DNA from: CAVLCC01 sp963624975
GTDB lineage: Bacteria; Actinomycetota; Coriobacteriia; Coriobacteriales; CADBOM01
NCBI GenBank assembly: GCA_963624975.1
Contig: CAVFRF010000062.1
Span: 1 to 42,304 of the forward strand
DNA length: 42,304 nucleotides
Reading direction: 5' to 3'
Shown: piece by piece, positions 8,772 through 17,874 of the stretch
How positions within the stretch are numbered: position 1 is the stretch's first letter
How the letters are laid out: every line of letters starts with the position of its first letter
Made by a program: the position numbers and the translations under genes
The notes under the pieces: generated by a model
The model's input: the letters and a program-made list of their open reading frames with translations, nothing else
Told to the model about the DNA's origin: nothing
The model's database searches: none

Positions 8772-8985
8772 CTCTCGATATGTTGACGCAGCGGTTCAGG
8801 CAACTTCGCTAAAACGGCAAATATGTGCCTTTTGCACGTGCATGACCGCACGGAAATCTAGTATAGTACAACGAGCGACGGGGGCTTTTGCCTGCAAGCC
8901 CGAACGCGACATCGGCATGGCTATCGGCATGATTGCGCTATCGCACCCGCTTCGCATCACAGTTTGCAAGGCCACTAGCGCCGCG

Positions 8986-10044
8986 ATGCAAGCGCGGCCG
9001 GCGCCACGACATGCAAGTAAACGACCCGATTGGACCCGTAGATTGCTAGCGCTCATCATCTTCCTGTTCGTAGCGTTTCTGGTTTTCAACATAGTGGTCC
9101 AGGGCATCAGGTGGTTCTGGGCGTTTCTGGGCAGGGGCAAGCCGCTCAAGGGAGCGATCGCGGCAGGCCTCATCAGCATCGAGACCGAGAAGACGGTGCG
9201 CGATGCCGAGCTGTGGCGGCAGGCCAATCCCGGATTCTGGCGAAGGCGCAAGCGCCGCAAGACCGGAGGCGACGAGCAGGACGATGCCGATGCGGCTGCC
9301 GCAATTTCGGAGAAGCCCAAGCTCACCTGGGAGCAGCGCCGCGAGGTGCTCAGGGCCGACATCGAGTTTCGCGACCGCTACCTCGACAAGCTGCATCTGG
9401 GCCTCTACCAGATCATCATCATCTTCGTGATCGGAAGCTTCCTGGGCCTCATCATCGAGGAGATATGGATGTACGCCACCGCCGGCCTCACCGAGGGGCG
9501 CTACGGGCTGGTGTGGGGGCCGTTCTCGCCACTCTACGGCACGGGCGCGGCGCTGCTCACCCTGGTGTGCTGGACGCTGCGGCAGAAGCAGGCCAAGTGG
9601 TGGGTAGTGTTCCTGGTATCGATGATGGTGGGGGGCGTGCTCGAGCAGGTCACGGGATGGAGCATGATGACGCTCTTCCACGCCGAATCGTGGAGCTACC
9701 TGCACCTTCCCGACCACATCACGCAATGGGTGGCCTGGAGGTTCCTTGTGTTCTGGGGTTTGCTCGGGCTGTTCTGGGCGCGGATCCTCATGCCCACGCT
9801 CGTGTATGCGATCGGGCAGCCCACCACGCGCAGGCAGGCCGTGTTCATCACGGTGCTGGCCACGTACCTGGCGGCCGACATCTCGATGACCCTCATCTGC
9901 TTCCAGCGGCAGGTCCAGCGCGATGCCGGCGTGCCGCCGAGCAACGCCTTCGAGCAATGGGTGGACACCAACTACAGCGACGAGTTCATACAGAGCCGCT
10001 TCGAGAACCTCACCATAGACGCCAGCGGCTCTAGCAGCAGCTAG
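8986..10044 (+). CDS. CmpB-type (ABC-transporter type IV) membrane protein
   Basis: An integral membrane protein. A helix (RRLLALIIFLFVAFLVF) is followed by a charged cytoplasmic stretch of about 100 residues rich in Arg/Glu. Then come four or five helices containing IGSFLGLIIEEIWMY, LVWGPFSPLYGTGAALL and VGGVLEQVTGWSM. These blocks match what I know as the putative ABC-transporter type IV family (CmpB), whose role is unknown. The frame is open from 8761. Upstream candidates (GTG 8761, ATG 8917) lack a ribosome site and 8986 has only AAGG 14 bases away, so the start is uncertain. No ATPase gene is adjacent. Confidence 0.75.
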   Translation: MQARPAPRHASKRPDWTRRLLALIIFLFVAFLVFNIVVQGIRWFWAFLGRGKPLKGAIAAGLISIETEKTVRDAELWRQANPGFWRRRKRRKTGGDEQDDADAAAAISEKPKLTWEQRREVLRADIEFRDRYLDKLHLGLYQIIIIFVIGSFLGLIIEEIWMYATAGLTEGRYGLVWGPFSPLYGTGAALLTLVCWTLRQKQAKWWVVFLVSMMVGGVLEQVTGWSMMTLFHAESWSYLHLPDHITQWVAWRFLVFWGLLGLFWARILMPTLVYAIGQPTTRRQAVFITVLATYLAADISMTLICFQRQVQRDAGVPPSNAFEQWVDTNYSDEFIQSRFENLTIDASGSSSS

Positions 10045-10054
10045 CCGGCGAAGC

Positions 10055-11008
10055 CTACTCGTCCTCCACACGGAAGAGCCGCTCGTACATCTGGCCCAGG
10101 TCGTCGTGGAAGACCTCGGCATCGGGTAGCGGGACGAAATCCACCACGCCCTCGTAGGGCTGCGGACCGTCGGTGGCCACCACCACGTTGTTGTCGCGCG
10201 GGGCCTCGCCCTCGCCCGCACCAACGCGCATGTTGTCGGCCACGGCGTTGCCCGGGATCACGTACACGTGCTCGAAGACCTCGCCCAGCGTTCGCACCAC
10301 CGACGACAGGAAGCGCGACTTTTCGCCCTCCAGAGCCGAGATCACGTTGCTCATATACACCCCGCCAGGCTCGAGACAGCGCTTTATGGCCTGCGCGCCC
10401 TCTACGCTGGCAAGGCTCATCACGGGGCTGCGCCCGACGAAGCAGTCGTTGAATATCGCATCGTAGCGCCGCTCTGGCGCGTCGAGATACTCGCGGGCGT
10501 CGCCGCAGATAACCTGCAGCTTGCCGGTCAGGTCGGTGTCGAACTCCTCCGCCAGCCTGTCGAGGAAGAAGTACCTCTGCGCGATCGAGATTACCATCGG
10601 GTCGATCTCCACCACATCCATCTGGATGTCGGGATGGTGGCTCACCACGTACTTGGGATAGGCGAACCCGCCGCCGCCCAGCATGAGCATCGAGCGCACC
10701 GGCAGGCCGGGGTCGAACACGTGGTTGTAGAACCTGTGGTAGTCGAACACCAGCTCGTAGCACATGTCGTCGTCGAGATAGGTGGCCGACTCGTATGCCC
10801 CGTCGACGTCCATCACGCGCACGAGGTTGCCGTCGTCGTCTCGGATCGTGTACACGAGCACCGAGCCTTGCATGGTCTTGAACTTGATAAAGATCTCCTG
10901 CCTTCTCCTGTAGCGGCGCACGAAATGCGCAGCAGCCGCAGCCGCGCCCGCAAGGGCCGCCAGCCCCGCCGCCGCGCCGATGACGATGTTGCGTGTTTCG
11001 CTCTCCAT
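10055..11008 (-). CDS. Spermidine-synthase-like methyltransferase-fold protein, N-terminally anchored
   Basis: 317 residues. A hydrophobic Ala/Gly-rich helix (about 7-30) followed by RRYRRR suggests a cytoplasmic domain tethered to the membrane. The rest has the polyamine synthase/methyltransferase fold: LMLGGGGFAYP is the nucleotide loop and VVEIDP its acidic end. It is last in the B12 operon, 10 bases after the CbiC stop codon. No SpeD gene is nearby, and many relatives are not real spermidine synthases. An SAM-linked role in corrinoid metabolism is possible by context only. Confidence 0.75.
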   Translation of the reverse strand: MESETRNIVIGAAAGLAALAGAAAAAAHFVRRYRRRQEIFIKFKTMQGSVLVYTIRDDDGNLVRVMDVDGAYESATYLDDDMCYELVFDYHRFYNHVFDPGLPVRSMLMLGGGGFAYPKYVVSHHPDIQMDVVEIDPMVISIAQRYFFLDRLAEEFDTDLTGKLQVICGDAREYLDAPERRYDAIFNDCFVGRSPVMSLASVEGAQAIKRCLEPGGVYMSNVISALEGEKSRFLSSVVRTLGEVFEHVYVIPGNAVADNMRVGAGEGEAPRDNNVVVATDGPQPYEGVVDFVPLPDAEVFHDDLGQMYERLFRVEDE

Positions 11009-11018
11009 GGCCAGGGTC

Positions 11019-11666
11019 CTACAGCGTGCGTCCCGTGGCGATGTACGACAGCGCGTTCACGATGGAGGCGGCCACGTTGCTGCCGCCCTTGCGCCCGCGC
11101 GCCACGATGGCCGGCACGCTGGCCTGCAAGATCAGCTCCTTGCTCTCCACCACGTTCACGAACCCCACCGGCACGCCCACCACCAGCGCGGGGGCGAGCC
11201 TGCCCTCTTCGATCAGCTCGTAGATGCGGATGAGCGCCGTGGGCGCGTTGCCGATCACGAACACCGAGCCATCGCCGTATCCCGCGGCCTTGTTGACCGC
11301 CGCCACGGCGCGCGTGCTGCCCTCGTGCTTGGCGGCCTCGGCCACGTCGTCGTCGGAGATGAAGCAGTGCGCCTCGCAGCCCAGCTTGTCCAGAGCCGCC
11401 TTGTTGATGCCCGAAAAGGCCATCTTGGTGTCGGTGAAGATGTGGGCGCCGCCCTTGAGCGCGGCGAGACCCGCGTCGAAGCCGCCGTTGGAGAACACGA
11501 GGTTCTCGGCGTAGTCGAAGTCGGCCGTGGTGTGGATCACGCGCTTGAGCACCGGCGCGGTAACGGGGTCGAGCACGATGCCCCTCTCGGCGCACTCGCC
11601 CTCTATGATCTGCATGCTACGCTTCTCGATATCGCCCGGAAGCACGTTTTGCAGTTCGATCTTCAT
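11019..11666 (-). CDS. cbiC: Cobalt-precorrin-8 methylmutase (CbiC/CobH)
   Basis: 215 residues from ATG 11666, chosen because AAGGAGG lies 7 bases upstream; the frame is open to 11717 but without a better site. The enzyme moves the C11 methyl to C12, giving cobyrinic acid. The catalytic histidine is in RVIHTTADF (about 48-56), and GAHIFTDTKMAF and GRKGGSNVAA are family blocks. It follows CbiP in the operon after a 109-base gap that contains no recognisable gene. Length and motifs are normal. Confidence 0.92.
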   Translation of the reverse strand: MKIELQNVLPGDIEKRSMQIIEGECAERGIVLDPVTAPVLKRVIHTTADFDYAENLVFSNGGFDAGLAALKGGAHIFTDTKMAFSGINKAALDKLGCEAHCFISDDDVAEAAKHEGSTRAVAAVNKAAGYGDGSVFVIGNAPTALIRIYELIEEGRLAPALVVGVPVGFVNVVESKELILQASVPAIVARGRKGGSNVAASIVNALSYIATGRTL

Positions 11667-11775
11667 CTTCGGATCCTCCTTGCAGGCAGCCGTCTGACGC
11701 CGTCGTCCATCTTGCAAACCATGTTAGCCCGCTCCCCGCGACTCCATACCACATCTTGGGGAGGCGGTGAGCTTT

Positions 11776-13338
11776 CTATACCCCTTGCTCCAAAATCTTG
11801 TACACAGCGTCCATATCCAGGCTCTTGCGCACGCCATCTGCCAGCAAATCGTACTGGGCGTTCTTGTAGTCCTCGAACGAGGTCTCGGGAGCGCCCTCGA
11901 GGTCGATGCCCTTGCGCTGCGCGAGAAGCGCCACCATGCGCGACGCGAAGCTGCCCTCGTCGAAGATGCCGTGCACGTAGGTGCCCATCACGTTGCCGGC
12001 CACGCAGCCGTCGCCCGAGCCACCGGCCACGCAGCCGTCGCCCGAGCTGCCGTACGCACCCTCATCCGCGCCCCCCGCGTCGCCGAACGTCCCGCCGCCG
12101 CGCACCTCGAGCTGCGAGAAGCTGCCGGCATCGGTCTTGCCCATGTGGATCTCGTACCCCTCGAAGTCGGCCCCCGACAGCGGCGCGAACACGCCCTCCA
12201 GCTCGCCCACCTTGCCGGCTACGCGCGTGCGGGTCTTGCCCGAGGCGAACACCGTGCGCGTGGGCAGAAGCCCCATGCCCCGCATCGTGCCGCCGTACTC
12301 GACCCCCTCCGGATCGCAAAGCTCCTCGCCCAGCATCTGGTATCCGCCGCACACGCCCATCACGGGCACGCCGGCGCGCGCCAGCCTCGCAACGTACGAC
12401 TCCATGCCGCTCTCGCGCATCCATACGAGGTCGCCCATGGTGTTCTTGGAGCCCGGCACTATCACGAGGTCGGGCTGCCCCAGTTCGTGCGGATCGCGCA
12501 CGTAGCGCACGGCCACCTGGTCGAAGCGCTCGAGCGAGTTGAAGTCGGTGAAGTTGGACAGATGCGGCAGCCTCACCACGCAGATGTCGATCGCGGCATC
12601 CGCCCGCCTGCGCGAGAGCCGCGACGACAGGCTGTCCTCGTCGTCGAGGTCCACCCTCAGCATGGGCACCACGCCCAGCACCGGCACGCCGCACATCTGC
12701 TCGAGCTGCGGCAGGCCGGGACGCAGGATCTCCACATCGCCGCGGAACTTGTTGATGATCGTGCCCTTCACATAGGGCCGCTCGGTATCGTCGAGCAGCG
12801 CCACCGTGCCGTAGAGGCTGGCGAACACGCCTCCCCTGTCGATGTCGCCGCATATGAGCACAGGCGCTCCTGCGATCTTGGCCATGCCCATGTTCACGAA
12901 GTCGTCGTCGCGCAGGTTGATCTCGGCCGGGCTGCCCGCCCCCTCGATCACCACGACATCGTTGGCCTCCGCCAGCTCGGCATACGCCTTCTCGATCGCC
13001 GGGCGCAGCTTGCGCTTGAACGCGTAGTAGTCCTGCGCCTTCATGGTCTCGAGCACCTCGCCCATCACGATCACCTGGCTGCCGTCGTCGCCTGCGGGCT
13101 TGAGCAGCACCGGGTTCATGCGCACGTCGGGCTCGATGCCGGCGGCCTCGGCCTGCATCACCTGCGCGCGCCCCATCTCCATCCCGTCTTTAGTGATGAA
13201 GCTGTTGAGCGCCATGTTCTGGCTCTTGAAAGGCGCGACCTTGTAGCCGTCCTGCGCGAATATGCGGCACAGCGCCGCCGCGATGAAGCTCTTGCCGGCA
13301 TCGGAGGTCGTGCCCTGGATCATGATGGATTTGGCCAT
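11776..13338 (-). CDS. cbiP: Cobyric acid synthase (CbiP/CobQ)
   Basis: 520 residues. Using glutamine and ATP, it amidates side chains b, d, e and g of adenosyl-cobyrinate diamide. The N-terminal dethiobiotin-synthetase-like domain begins MIQGTTSDAGKS; the C-terminal glutaminase domain has Cys in GVCGGYQMLGEE and His in GTYVHGIFDEG. ATG 13338 is chosen over upstream frame because the fold starts there and AAAGG precedes it by about 8 bases. Just before the histidine motif the protein carries a duplicated 9-residue unit, SGDGCVAGG, from a 27-bp direct repeat (about 11996-12049), lengthening a loop. The gene lies 13 bases after CbiA. Confidence 0.93.
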   Translation of the reverse strand: MAKSIMIQGTTSDAGKSFIAAALCRIFAQDGYKVAPFKSQNMALNSFITKDGMEMGRAQVMQAEAAGIEPDVRMNPVLLKPAGDDGSQVIVMGEVLETMKAQDYYAFKRKLRPAIEKAYAELAEANDVVVIEGAGSPAEINLRDDDFVNMGMAKIAGAPVLICGDIDRGGVFASLYGTVALLDDTERPYVKGTIINKFRGDVEILRPGLPQLEQMCGVPVLGVVPMLRVDLDDEDSLSSRLSRRRADAAIDICVVRLPHLSNFTDFNSLERFDQVAVRYVRDPHELGQPDLVIVPGSKNTMGDLVWMRESGMESYVARLARAGVPVMGVCGGYQMLGEELCDPEGVEYGGTMRGMGLLPTRTVFASGKTRTRVAGKVGELEGVFAPLSGADFEGYEIHMGKTDAGSFSQLEVRGGGTFGDAGGADEGAYGSSGDGCVAGGSGDGCVAGNVMGTYVHGIFDEGSFASRMVALLAQRKGIDLEGAPETSFEDYKNAQYDLLADGVRKSLDMDAVYKILEQGV

Positions 13339-13351
13339 GCCATGCGCCTTT

Positions 13352-14836
13352 CTAGTCGATGGGGCGAGATGCGCCTCGCCCGCGGCGATGCTCCGCCGCA
13401 GCTCCCACGAACCGCTCCGCGAAGCCGCGGGCCGCCGGGAAATACACATGAGGATACCCCGCCAGCACGTTGCCCTGCTGCACGAAGCACTCCCAGCTGC
13501 GACTGCCCGACGGCTTGACGGCGCGATATGCGCTGCCGTTGCAGGAGCTGTCGTAGTAGTGGAACTCGTGAGCCGGGAAGACCTCGCCCTCTTCGGAGAA
13601 TCCCCCGCCATGCAGGCACTCTAGGTTCACGTAGCCGAAGCGGGTGAGCTTGCCCGTGTAGCGCGCGTGCGAGTCGATGAACCCCGCCATCTGGTGGGGG
13701 TTGCCGTCGAGGTCCTCGAGGCTGTTCTGCAGGTACATGAAGCCCCCGCATTCGGCGAAAACCGGCATGCCGCTCTCGCAGGCAGCTCGCACCGACTCGC
13801 GCATCGAGGCGTTGGCCTCCAGCTCGGGTCCGTGCAGCTCCGGATAGCCTCCGCCCAGGTAGAGCGCATCGGCCTCGGCAGGCAGTTCGGAGTCGCGCAG
13901 GGGCGAGAAGCGCACGATGCGCGCGCCCAGGTCCTCGAGCATCTGCAGGTTCTCGGCGTAGTAGAAGCAGAACGCCTCGTCGTCGGCTACGGCGACCACC
14001 GACGCGTCGCCGGCAAAGCCGCCCACGACCGGCGCCGTCTGCCACGGCTCGCACTGCACGGCGGGAGCCGAACGTGCAATCTCGAGCACCGCGTCCACGT
14101 CGACGTTGGCCTCCAGCGCGTCGGCGATGAGCTGCATCTTCTCGCGCACGCCCTCGACCTCGCCCGCGCTCACCAGTCCCAGGTGGCGGCTCTCCAGCGA
14201 GTACGCCGCGTCGCAGGGCAGGCAGCCCAGCAGCGGGATGCCGCACTCGCGCTCGATGGCCGGAGCCAGCATCTTGCACATGGAGCTGCTCACCCGGTTC
14301 AAGATCACGCCGCGGATGTTGCTGTCGGCCCTCATGTCCATGAAGCCCTTCACCACGGCCGCCACCGAGAGCGACGCGCCCTTGCCGTCTACCACCAGCA
14401 CCACCGGAGTGCGCGTGGCCCTGGCCACATGGTAGGCCGAAGCCGTCTCGTCGCACGCTCCCATGCCGTCGTAGAAGCCCATCACGCCCTCGACCACCGC
14501 GACCCCCGCCCCCCGCGACTCCCGCGCCATGAGCGAGATGGCCTCGCCATCGCCCTGGAAGAAGAGGTCGAGGTTGAAGCTGGGGGTGCCCAGCACCGTG
14601 CGGTGGAACATCGGGTCTATGTAGTCGGGGCCGCACTTGAAGCCCACGGTGGCAAGACCGCGGCGCATCATCGCGGAGAGCATTCCGCACACCACCGTGG
14701 TCTTGCCGCCGCCGCTTCGGGGCGCGGCGAACAGCACGCGGGGCACGTCGAGCAGGCTCGGCCTGGCAGCACGGCCCTCGACAGCAGCGTCATCCGGGCA
14801 GCATTCGCCCCCTGTATGCATGGTTTCGTAGTTCAT
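13352..14836 (-). CDS. cbiA: Cobyrinate a,c-diamide synthase (CbiA/CobB)
   Basis: 494 residues. It amidates the a and c side chains of cobyrinic acid with ATP and glutamine. The ATP loop is APRSGGGKTT, followed by FKCGPDYIDPMFH, typical of CbiA. The glutaminase domain has Cys in FAECGGFMYLQ and a C-terminal YPHVYF histidine. The first 25 residues are an acidic, non-conserved tail. ATG 14836 overlaps the CbiET stop codon by 4 bases (ATGA). A much longer in-frame reading upstream is a high-GC shadow of CbiET and CbiJ. Confidence 0.93.
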   Translation of the reverse strand: MNYETMHTGGECCPDDAAVEGRAARPSLLDVPRVLFAAPRSGGGKTTVVCGMLSAMMRRGLATVGFKCGPDYIDPMFHRTVLGTPSFNLDLFFQGDGEAISLMARESRGAGVAVVEGVMGFYDGMGACDETASAYHVARATRTPVVLVVDGKGASLSVAAVVKGFMDMRADSNIRGVILNRVSSSMCKMLAPAIERECGIPLLGCLPCDAAYSLESRHLGLVSAGEVEGVREKMQLIADALEANVDVDAVLEIARSAPAVQCEPWQTAPVVGGFAGDASVVAVADDEAFCFYYAENLQMLEDLGARIVRFSPLRDSELPAEADALYLGGGYPELHGPELEANASMRESVRAACESGMPVFAECGGFMYLQNSLEDLDGNPHQMAGFIDSHARYTGKLTRFGYVNLECLHGGGFSEEGEVFPAHEFHYYDSSCNGSAYRAVKPSGSRSWECFVQQGNVLAGYPHVYFPAARGFAERFVGAAAEHRRGRGASRPID

Positions 14837-16122
14837 CGGCTGGTCTTCGTTTCGCTTGGGTCGCCCGCGCCGCGGGCCGAGAATATGGCGATGGGGTTTA
14901 GCGCCGTGAGCAGGTGGTACGAACCCACCTCGCGCGAGCGGCTCACGTTCACCATCGAGACCTCGAAGCCCCGCATGCGCCCGCTTTCGCAAAGCCTGGC
15001 GAACACCCGCTGAGCCTCTGCGATGGTCTCCATGGCGATGGCGGTGGCCACCACCTTGCAGGCAGGGTTGGCCTCGAGCAGCTTCTCCACGATCTGCTGC
15101 AGGTTGCCCTTCGAGCCGCCCACGAAGGCGGCATCGGGAGCAGGCAACCCCTCCATCGCATCGGGCGCAAGGCCCTCCACCACGCGCACGTTGTAGGCTC
15201 CGAACCTGCGCCTGTTGCGCTCGATAAGCTCGCATCCCTCGGGGTTGGCCTCTATGGCGAACACCTTGTTCATGGGAGAGGCCAGCGCCATCTCCACGCT
15301 CACCGAGCCGGTGCCGGCGCCAACGTCGTACACCACATCGCCTTTGGCAAGCCCCAGCTTGGCCATGCAGCACGCGCGGACCTCCTGCTTGGTCATGGGC
15401 ACGTTGCCGCGTGCGAACGCGTCGTCGGGAATTCCGCAGGTGAGGAGCGGAAAATCCGCCAGCTCGTCGGACATCAGGGAGGGCCTGCTCGCCCACACCG
15501 ATGCCAGCGAGTCGAACTCGACTCCGACCAGCTCCGATGCCGGAGCCACGACCACCCGCTCGTCGGGATAGCTCAGGCGCTCGCCCACGGCCATCTCCAC
15601 GAATCCCAGCCCGGCTTCGCATAGCTCGCGCGCGATGGTGGACGGCACGATCTCTCCCCCGGTGAGGAAGAACACCTCGGGGGCGGCCAGCACCTCGCCC
15701 ACTATGTTGCAGCTCTTGCCGTGCGTGCTGCGCAGCACGCATCCCTGCCATGGACGGCCGAGGCGCGCGGCCATGACCTGCACCGTGGTGATGCCGGGAA
15801 GCGTGACCACCTCGTAGCTGCCGGAAGCCAGCGCCTCGCGCATGGACGTAGCCAGGCTGTAGTAGCCGGTGTCGCCGCTGCAGACCACGCAGGCCTCGTC
15901 GAACTCGAGCGAGTCGAGCGAGTCGCGAATCCTGGCGGGCGCAATCTCCTCGACCCTCGCGGGCCTCGCGCCGTCGCGGCCAGCGCCGGCCAGGCCTTCT
16001 GCCGCGTCGAGCAGCCTGCCGGCGCCTGCCAGAACGTCGGCGCGAGCCAGCACCTCGGCCACGCCGCGCAGGCACATGCCCTCGGCACCCGGCCCGAGAC
16101 CCACGATCCACACCTTGCGCAT
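14833..16122 (-). CDS. cbiET: Cobalt-precorrin-7/6B methyltransferase-decarboxylase fusion (CbiET/CobL)
   Basis: 429 residues, a fusion of two corrin-ring enzymes. Residues 1-205 are CbiE (C5 methyltransferase), with VGLGPGAEG at the start and VVCSGDTGYYSLA. Residues 220-400 are CbiT (C15 methyltransferase/decarboxylase), with SAM loop VYDVGAGTGSVSVEMA and a GGSKGNL block. Many bacteria keep the two domains as separate genes. It begins 3 bases after the CbiJ stop codon and overlaps CbiA by 4 bases. Confidence 0.92.
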   Translation of the reverse strand: MRKVWIVGLGPGAEGMCLRGVAEVLARADVLAGAGRLLDAAEGLAGAGRDGARPARVEEIAPARIRDSLDSLEFDEACVVCSGDTGYYSLATSMREALASGSYEVVTLPGITTVQVMAARLGRPWQGCVLRSTHGKSCNIVGEVLAAPEVFFLTGGEIVPSTIARELCEAGLGFVEMAVGERLSYPDERVVVAPASELVGVEFDSLASVWASRPSLMSDELADFPLLTCGIPDDAFARGNVPMTKQEVRACCMAKLGLAKGDVVYDVGAGTGSVSVEMALASPMNKVFAIEANPEGCELIERNRRRFGAYNVRVVEGLAPDAMEGLPAPDAAFVGGSKGNLQQIVEKLLEANPACKVVATAIAMETIAEAQRVFARLCESGRMRGFEVSMVNVSRSREVGSYHLLTALNPIAIFSARGAGDPSETKTSR

Positions 16123-16125
16123 GCC

Positions 16126-16968
16126 CTATCCCCTCTTCTCGGGGAGTTTGGGGGCCAGCCTCGACAGGATCGCCACCAGCTCCTCGGGCAGCAGGCCGTC
16201 TTCGTCCTGCGGGCGCTTGACCACGATCACGTCCACGCCGCACTGCCTCGCGGCTTCGAGCTTCTCCACGAATCCGCCCGTGGCGCCGCTCTCCTTGGTG
16301 ATCATGTGGCGAATGCCCAGCTTGCGCATGGTCTCCACGTTCTGCTCGAGCGAGAACGGGCCCTTGGCTCCTATCACATGATCTTCGGGAATCCCGGTCG
16401 TGATCACCGACTCCACCGACACCTCGTCGGGCAGCACCCTGGCATACACCCTCTTGGCGAAGTCGGCGATGGCGGTGTAGCAGTAGATCTCCTTGTTGCC
16501 GGTGGTGGCCAGCACGTTGCCGCCGTCGTCGGGCACCATGGCGCAGGCCTCGGCCGTGCTCGACGCCACTGCGCAATCGGAGAAGTCGATGCTCGGGCGA
16601 ATGATCCTCACGTAGGGAACGCGCACGATGTCGGCCGCCTGCCTCACGTTGGCGCTCACCTCCACCGCATAGGGGTGCGTGGCGTCTATCACGGCGCCGA
16701 AGCCCTGCTTCATCAGGCGCGACATCGCGAACACGTCGAGCCTGCCGCAGGTAACCTCAAGTCCGGGCATGCCGATGGGAAGCTGCTCGGCTCCCACGTG
16801 CGTGGCCACGCACACGCATACGCTCAAGCCGCTGCGCACCAGCTTCACCGCAAGCTCGCGCCCCTCGGTGGTGCCGCCGAACAGCAGCAGCTTGCGCAGC
16901 GACCTTCCCGAATCGGCCAGCATCTTCTCGACCTCTGCCTCTGCGCCGTCTCTATGCACGGTAGACAT
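16126..16968 (-). CDS. cbiJ: Cobalt-precorrin-6A reductase (CbiJ/CobK)
   Basis: 280 residues from ATG 16968. It reduces the corrin ring of precorrin-6A with NAD(P)H. The Rossmann start LLLFGGTTEGREL and the later DATHPYAVEVSANV and KESGATGGFVEK blocks are characteristic. The frame is open to 17049, but that ATG abuts its Shine-Dalgarno sequence and overlaps CbiH, whereas 16968 has GAGGT about 8 bases upstream. Residues 1-27 before the fold are poorly conserved. Confidence 0.9.
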   Translation of the reverse strand: MSTVHRDGAEAEVEKMLADSGRSLRKLLLFGGTTEGRELAVKLVRSGLSVCVCVATHVGAEQLPIGMPGLEVTCGRLDVFAMSRLMKQGFGAVIDATHPYAVEVSANVRQAADIVRVPYVRIIRPSIDFSDCAVASSTAEACAMVPDDGGNVLATTGNKEIYCYTAIADFAKRVYARVLPDEVSVESVITTGIPEDHVIGAKGPFSLEQNVETMRKLGIRHMITKESGATGGFVEKLEAARQCGVDVIVVKRPQDEDGLLPEELVAILSRLAPKLPEKRG

Positions 16969-17032
16969 CAGGAGTACCTCCAAATCTTTCGCTTCCACAC
17001 GCTCGTCCTCCAGGAGCATGCATGCGCTTCCC

Positions 17033-17782
17033 CTAGCCACGCGGACCATCCTCCTTGGCCTGATACCCTCGCGGCGTGACCATCTTGCCTTCCACCACCT
17101 TGGTCTGGGCGTTGCCCACGAACACCGTGGTGAACATGTCGAGCTTCATATCGCCCAGCTCGCCCAGCGTGCAGATGCCGCTCTCCTGACCTTCGCGGCC
17201 GATCATCTTCACCCATCCGCACACGTTGGAGGGGTCGCGGTAGCGCAGCAGTATCTGGCTTGCGCGCTTGAGATAGTCGGGTCGGTGGTTGCTCATGGGG
17301 TTGTAGAGCGCGATGCAGAAGTCGGCCTCGCCGGCGCACTCCAGGCGCTTCACGATCTTTTCCCACGGGGTGAGCTGGTCGGAGAGGGAGATCACGGCGA
17401 AGTCGTGGGTGAGGGGGGCGCCCAGCACCGCGCTGCCCGAGAGGGCGGCCGTCACGCCGCTCACCACCTCGATGTCCACCGGGTCGTACTCGACCGACAG
17501 CTCGTAGATGAGGCCTGCCATGCCGTAGACGCCGGAGTCTCCGCTGCACACCATGGCCACCGTGGCGCCCTCGGCTGCCTTGGCCAGAGCCGCGCGGCAC
17601 CTCTCCACCTCGTGGCGCATGCCCGTGGCGAGCGTGGGCTTGTCGGGACATACCGCCTGTGCGAGCTTGACGTACACCGAGTAGCCGGCGATCACGTCGG
17701 CGTCCTGCAGCGCGGCCACCGCCTCCTGCGTCATGTACCTCGGGTCGCCCGGACCCAGTCCGACAACATATAGAAGACCCAT
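17033..17782 (-). CDS. cbiH: Cobalt-factor III (precorrin-3B) C17-methyltransferase (CbiH/CobJ)
   Basis: 249 residues. This SAM-dependent enzyme methylates C17 and contracts the ring to form cobalt-precorrin-4. Motifs: VVGLGPGDPRYMT at the start, VCSGDSGVYGMAG near 80, and LSDQLTPWE and CIALYNPMSNHRP, which separate it from the other corrin methyltransferases. ATG 17782 follows AAGGAAGGG closely. A 92-base gap separates it from CbiG; it contains GC-rich inverted repeats but no gene. Confidence 0.92.
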   Translation of the reverse strand: MGLLYVVGLGPGDPRYMTQEAVAALQDADVIAGYSVYVKLAQAVCPDKPTLATGMRHEVERCRAALAKAAEGATVAMVCSGDSGVYGMAGLIYELSVEYDPVDIEVVSGVTAALSGSAVLGAPLTHDFAVISLSDQLTPWEKIVKRLECAGEADFCIALYNPMSNHRPDYLKRASQILLRYRDPSNVCGWVKMIGREGQESGICTLGELGDMKLDMFTTVFVGNAQTKVVEGKMVTPRGYQAKEDGPRG

Positions 17783-17874
17783 GTTCCCTTCCTTTCTTCC
17801 AGCAACCCCGCCCCTGGGGCGCGTGGCTGCATAGTTACCTTCGTCTGCCGGCGAGCCGGCTGCCGCTCGCCCGC

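Noticed and set aside
8833..8868. TTGCAC (8833-8838) with TAGTAT/TATAGT (8860-8868) as a promoter for the CmpB-type gene
   Set aside because: The spacing is 21-24 bases, too long for a standard promoter, and no alternative -35 fits.
13352..16576. A 1074-codon minus-strand frame covering CbiJ, CbiET and CbiA
   Set aside because: Only its last 494 codons encode a real protein (CbiA). The upstream part is an Arg/Gly/Ala-rich shadow of the genes in the other frames.
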